From: Cyanobacteria bacterium SBLK
Lineage (GTDB): Bacteria; Cyanobacteriota; Cyanobacteriia; Cyanobacteriales; Spirulinaceae
Length of the DNA: 47,808 nucleotides
NCBI GenBank assembly: GCA_017746715.1
Contig: JAGHZQ010000120.1
Span: 1 to 47,808, forward strand
Reading direction: 5' to 3'
Below the pieces are notes generated by a model. That model searched no databases and was not told the origin of the DNA. It saw only the letters and a program-made list of their open reading frames with translations. Shown here in pieces: positions 43,862 to 47,808 of the stretch. How positions within the stretch are numbered: the stretch's first letter is position 1; each line of letters opens with the position of its first letter. The translations under genes were made by a program, and so were the position numbers.

Positions 43862-46800
43862 ATGCAGTTTTCGCATTCTACCATGCAAGATTTAGGAGTC
43901 AAACAAGCCGTGGTCATCGACATCCCTCAAACGAAATACGAAAGTAAAACCCAAGAAATAGCCAAAGAACTCATCGCTGCAACCCGCGAAAAACGTTCCT
44001 TTTTCGCCAGGATGCAAGACCAAATGCGTCTCGATGATAAGCTCTTAGACTGGGCAATGGCAAATCCGGGTTTGCGCTATCAACTCTTTAGCTTTATCGA
44101 CTGTTTGCCAGCATTGCGGAGTAAAAGCGAGATTGCCCGACATTTTCAAGAGTATATGAGCGTTGAATCCGTAGAATTGCCGGAAATGCTCAAAAAAATG
44201 ATGAATTTCGCCGATTCTAATTCTCCTCCCGCACAAATCGCCGCGACAACGGTAGAACAAGCAGTGAAAACCCTCGCTTATAAATACATTGCCGGAGAGA
44301 CCATTCCTAAAGTCCTCAAGACCATCGATCGCCTGCGAAAGGATAAAATGGCATTCACCCTCGATCTCCTCGGAGAAGCGGTGATAACCGAGTCTGAGGC
44401 AGAGGAATATTTGCAAAGTTATTTGGATCTAATCGAACAATTGGGAGAAGCGGCGAAAAAATGGTCGAATATTCCCCAAATTGACGAAGCCGACGGACAA
44501 CCCTTAAACAAGGTGCAAGTTTCCGTTAAGTTAACCGCATTTTATTCCCAATTCGATCCCCTCGATCCCGAAGGCAGTAAAGCGAAAGTTTGCGATCGCA
44601 TTCGCACCCTTTTACGTCGTGCGAAAGAAGTCGGGGCGGCGATTCACTTCGATATGGAACAATATCGTTATAAAGATGTGACGATCGCTATTTTGAAAGA
44701 ATTATTAATGGAAGATGAGTTCCGCGATCGCACGGATATCGGCGTAACCATTCAAGGCTATTTGCGAGATTCGGAAACGGATTTAAAAGGTATTATCTCA
44801 TGGGCAAGGCAACGCGGTAAACCGATAACTGTTCGTTTAGTAAAAGGGGCATATTGGGATCAAGAAACGATTATCACCATCCAAGAACGCTGGCCGCAAC
44901 CCGTCTTTAATCAAAAAGTCGAAACCGATCGCAATTATGAAAATTTAATGCAGCTTTTGCTCGAAAGTCACGAGTATTTATATGCAGCAATCGGGTCTCA
45001 TAACGTTCGCACTCAAGCGAGAGCAATGGCGATCGCGGAAACTTTAAATATTCCATCTCGTTGTTTTGAAATGCAGGTTTTATACGGGATGGGCGACCAA
45101 TTAGCAAAGGCTTTAGTCAAACGCGGACATCGGGTGCGAGTCTATGCACCTTATGGGGATTTACTGCCGGGAATGTCCTATTTAATTCGTCGTTTATTGG
45201 AAAATACAGCGAATAGTTCCTTCCTGCGGCAAAATATGGAAGAACGTCCTATCGAAGAATTAATCGCCTCGCCGGAAGTGCGATCGGAACGTCCTTTAAT
45301 TGCTAAATCTGCTTGGCCGAATGCGTCCAATACCGACTATGCTAAGGAAGTTTTGCGAGTTAAAGCCAAACAAAAATTAGCCGAAGTTCGTAACAGTTTA
45401 GGTAAAACCTATTTGCCCTTAATTAACGGCGAATACGCGCAAACTTCCGAGTTTTTAGATTCCGTCAATCCTGCCAATCCTAGCGAGGTCGTCGGGAAGA
45501 TCGGACAGATTTCCATCGAACAGGCAAACGAGGCATTAGAAGCCGCCAAAACTGCCTTCCCTGCATGGAAGAAAACCTCGGTACGAGAACGAGCGGGAAT
45601 CCTGCGAAAAGCTGCCGAAATCATGGAATCTCGCCGCCATGAATTGAATGCTTGGCTGTGTTTTGAAGTGGGGAAAATTCTTCCGCAAGCAGATGGAGAA
45701 GTATCGGAAGCGATCGATTTTTGTCGCTATTATGCCGATGAAATGGAACGCTTAGCTCCAGGAACAAATTACGATTTAGCCGGGGAAACCAATCGTTATT
45801 TCTATCAACCTCGGGGAATTGCCGTGATTATTTCCCCTTGGAATTTCCCTATCGCGATCGCCCTCGGCATGACAGTCGCCGCTTTAGTGACAGGTAATTG
45901 TGCCTTACTCAAACCCGCCGCTCCCTCTTCCGTCATTGCCGCCAAAATCGCCGAAATTCTGATAGAAGCGGGGATTCCTAAAGGTGTCTTCCAGTATGTC
46001 CCCGGTCGGGGTTCGACGGTGGGCAATCATTTAGTGACCCATCCCAATGTTCACTTAATTGCCTTTACCGGATCCCAAGAAGTAGGCTGTCATATCTATG
46101 CAGAAGCCGCAAAATTGCAACCGGGACAGAAGCATCTCAAGCGAGTCATTGCAGAGATGGGGGGCAAAAATGCCGTGATTGTCGATGAAAGTGCAGATTT
46201 AGACCAAGCGGTTGCAGGGATCGTTTCCTCTGCTTTTGGTTATACAGGACAAAAATGCTCGGCTTGTTCCCGTGCTGTGGTTCTCGCACCTGTATATGAT
46301 TCTTTTGTATCTCGCTTGGTAGAGGCAACTAAATCCCTAAATATCGGAGCTGCGGAGCTCCCCAGTACCACTGTGGGTCCGGTGGTGGATGACAAGGCAC
46401 GCGATCGCATTCGCGAGTATATCGAAAAGGGCAAACAGGAGGCAAAATTAGTCTTTGAGGGAACGACTCCAGAGACGGGTTATTTCATTCCGCCTACCAT
46501 TTTCACCGATGTTGCTCCCAATTCCACCATCGCACAAGAGGAGATTTTCGGACCCGTGGTTGCAGTCATTAAAGCCAAGGATTTCAGCGAAGCATTAAAC
46601 ATCGCCAACGGCACGAATTTCGCCCTTACCGGGGGTTTATATTCTCGTACTCCCTCCCATATCAAACAAGCAACCGAAGCGTTTGAAGTGGGGAATTTGT
46701 ATATTAACCGCAATATTACCGGCGCGATCGTCGCTCGGCAACCCTTCGGCGGCTTTAAGTTATCCGGAGTGGGATCGAAAGCAGGAGGACCCGATTATTT

Positions 46801-46879
46801 ATTGCAGTTCTTGGAACCGCGATCGGTGACGGAAAATATTCAACGTCAGGGTTTTGCACCCATTGAAGGGGCAGAATAA
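43862..46879 (+). CDS. putA: bifunctional proline dehydrogenase / glutamate-semialdehyde dehydrogenase
   Basis: 1005 residues, the short PutA form. The N-terminal proline dehydrogenase (about 90-460) shows the barrel motifs HFDMEQYRYKD, RLVKGAYWD and IGSHNVRT, binding FAD and passing electrons to quinone. The C-terminal aldehyde dehydrogenase (about 510-990) has FTGSQEVG for NAD, EMGGKN with the general base and GQKCSACSR with catalytic C799. Together they convert proline to glutamate with channelling of pyrroline-5-carboxylate. There is no N-terminal RHH DNA-binding domain, so this PutA does not repress transcription. No putP transporter is adjacent. A strong terminator follows directly. Confidence 0.95.
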   Translation: MQFSHSTMQDLGVKQAVVIDIPQTKYESKTQEIAKELIAATREKRSFFARMQDQMRLDDKLLDWAMANPGLRYQLFSFIDCLPALRSKSEIARHFQEYMSVESVELPEMLKKMMNFADSNSPPAQIAATTVEQAVKTLAYKYIAGETIPKVLKTIDRLRKDKMAFTLDLLGEAVITESEAEEYLQSYLDLIEQLGEAAKKWSNIPQIDEADGQPLNKVQVSVKLTAFYSQFDPLDPEGSKAKVCDRIRTLLRRAKEVGAAIHFDMEQYRYKDVTIAILKELLMEDEFRDRTDIGVTIQGYLRDSETDLKGIISWARQRGKPITVRLVKGAYWDQETIITIQERWPQPVFNQKVETDRNYENLMQLLLESHEYLYAAIGSHNVRTQARAMAIAETLNIPSRCFEMQVLYGMGDQLAKALVKRGHRVRVYAPYGDLLPGMSYLIRRLLENTANSSFLRQNMEERPIEELIASPEVRSERPLIAKSAWPNASNTDYAKEVLRVKAKQKLAEVRNSLGKTYLPLINGEYAQTSEFLDSVNPANPSEVVGKIGQISIEQANEALEAAKTAFPAWKKTSVRERAGILRKAAEIMESRRHELNAWLCFEVGKILPQADGEVSEAIDFCRYYADEMERLAPGTNYDLAGETNRYFYQPRGIAVIISPWNFPIAIALGMTVAALVTGNCALLKPAAPSSVIAAKIAEILIEAGIPKGVFQYVPGRGSTVGNHLVTHPNVHLIAFTGSQEVGCHIYAEAAKLQPGQKHLKRVIAEMGGKNAVIVDESADLDQAVAGIVSSAFGYTGQKCSACSRAVVLAPVYDSFVSRLVEATKSLNIGAAELPSTTVGPVVDDKARDRIREYIEKGKQEAKLVFEGTTPETGYFIPPTIFTDVAPNSTIAQEEIFGPVVAVIKAKDFSEALNIANGTNFALTGGLYSRTPSHIKQATEAFEVGNLYINRNITGAIVARQPFGGFKLSGVGSKAGGPDYLLQFLEPRSVTENIQRQGFAPIEGAE

Positions 46880-46887
46880 ACTCGTAG

Positions 46888-46909
46888 GGGCGCAATTTGC
46901 GCCCTTTTT
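46888..46909 (+). terminator. rho-independent terminator of putA
   Basis: GGGCGCAA (46888-46895) and TTGCGCCC (46897-46904) form a GC-rich stem followed by TTTTT (46905-46909), nine bases after the putA stop codon. Confidence 0.85.
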
Positions 46910-47022
46910 GATAAAATTGGAAGTGCGATCGCATCGGCAAATGAGATTATGTTAAAATCTAAAAATATGCAATACATCAGTCGAGATTAAATCTTAGTTA
47001 CTTAATTCTGGAGTACAAAGCG

Positions 47023-47679
47023 ATGCCTTTTTCAGAAACAGAAAAAATAATGTGGACTGATTTCTCTTCCAAACAAGAAGCTCCAAAGAAGGAAGCCAAG
47101 AAATTAAGCGATCGCGAAATTGATAACAGATATGAAGAGGAAGAACAACAACTTTTAATTAAAATCAATCGGGAAAAACTCCTCAGTCTTGTAGAGTATA
47201 TGCAAGAAGATAACTATATGGTTATTCCTCCTTATCAAAGGAGAAAACGATGGTCTCGACAAAATCAATCTAGACTTATAGAATCTTTGGTAATAAATGT
47301 CCCAATTCCTCCAATTCTTTTATATGAGAAGGAATACAAGTCTTATGAAGTGATAGACGGGCAACAGAGAATCAGTGCAATTCGTGATTTTTATAAAAAT
47401 GAATTAGAATTAGAATTAGAAGGCTTAGAAATCTGGCCAGAATTAAATGGACGAACTTATCAAAAGTTACCACCAAAAATAAAGGATGGTCTCAATCATC
47501 GTTCAATTTTATTTGTTATAATTTTACTCGATCCCGATCTTGAGTCAAATGAAAAATTATCTCTCAAACAACTTGCATTTGAGCGATTGAATAGAGGGGG
47601 AATAGAATTAAGTGAACAAGAAGTAAGAAATTGTCTGTATGATGGTAATTTTAATGATGCTTTAAAGCAGAAATGTTGA
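47023..47679 (+). CDS. DUF262 (GmrSD-N-like) protein, probably truncated
   Basis: 218 residues, with GGAG nine bases before the ATG. The first ~40 residues are charged. The DUF262/ParB-like core shows IPPYQRRKRWS near 68, PIPPILLYE near 92 and VIDGQQR near 109, then FERLNRGGIELSEQEVRN near 190. In full-length relatives (about 350 residues or more) the chain continues well past this last motif, but here a stop comes about 20 residues later (ending ALKQKC). The sequence 47680-47808 does not obviously restore the frame. DUF262 proteins include the DNA-cleaving subunit GmrS of type IV restriction systems and other anti-phage proteins. A truncated, possibly inactive copy, or an end caused by an insertion or frameshift, is most likely. 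Confidence 0.75.
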   Translation: MPFSETEKIMWTDFSSKQEAPKKEAKKLSDREIDNRYEEEEQQLLIKINREKLLSLVEYMQEDNYMVIPPYQRRKRWSRQNQSRLIESLVINVPIPPILLYEKEYKSYEVIDGQQRISAIRDFYKNELELELEGLEIWPELNGRTYQKLPPKIKDGLNHRSILFVIILLDPDLESNEKLSLKQLAFERLNRGGIELSEQEVRNCLYDGNFNDALKQKC

Positions 47680-47808
47680 AATGTACACTTGAACTATGAG
47701 AAAAAAGATACACCAATCCTATCAAAAGCCAATGTCAGCATTGTAGGAGCAACTCTTTAAACCAGTGAACATAACTTATTTTTTCAGACATAAAAGCCTG
47801 CAAATACC

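Overview
The window looks like cyanobacterial chromosome. The octamer GCGATCGC (HIP1) and its core CGATCG recur throughout, inside and between genes. The gene content also fits a cyanobacterium: a UPF0182 membrane protein, a PEP-CTERM protein, a short bifunctional PutA, Uma2 proteins, and large STAND, CHAT and PAS signalling proteins. The number of STAND/CHAT/cyclase modules suggests a filamentous or otherwise complex cyanobacterium, but that is inference. No rRNA, tRNA, CRISPR array or intact transposase was recognised.

Layout. 1-2550 (minus) is the 5' part of a NACHT NTPase gene whose 3' HEAT-like repeats run off the window. 2939-5752 (plus) is a compact four-gene membrane redox operon built around a ferric-reductase/Rieske fusion. 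5908-10622 holds an ATP-grasp ligase, a GNAT acetyltransferase, a cysteine-dioxygenase-like cupin and an asparagine-synthetase-type amidotransferase, all on the plus strand. They could form a small-molecule pathway. An MFS transporter, a GT4 glycosyltransferase and an iron/polyamine-type ABC ATPase follow (11172-15046). An AT-rich 1.3 kb non-coding stretch with a MITE-like element precedes a PEP-CTERM protein (16332-17060).

17.3-39.6 kb is dominated by signal transduction and conflict-type genes. It contains a response regulator-PAS-GGDEF-EAL protein, a nucleotidyl-cyclase/AAA_35 fusion with altered cyclase residues, a helical protein of unknown function, and a decayed Uma2 fragment. A secreted TPR-CHAT protease-like protein comes next. 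It is followed by a Uma2 nuclease gene overlapping by one base an AAA_35-TM-14xWD40 gene. Then come a 2-oxoglutarate dioxygenase, a 1600-residue protein with a binding-protein-like domain, seven PAS domains and an adenylyl cyclase, and a divergent GAF/histidine-kinase-like protein that has lost its phospho-acceptor His.

39.7-47.8 kb carries UPF0182, an orphan ParD-like antitoxin, a probably frameshifted small gene, putA with a clear terminator, and a DUF262 gene that appears truncated.

The strongest candidates for an undescribed system are the 20.5-31.9 kb cluster (cyclase-AAA_35, TPR-CHAT, Uma2 + AAA_35-WD40), the four-gene Rieske/ferric-reductase operon, and the ATP-grasp/GNAT/cupin/amidotransferase set. 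Short heptameric repeats (STRR type) sit at several gene borders and in two cases run up to, or within a few bases of, a start codon.
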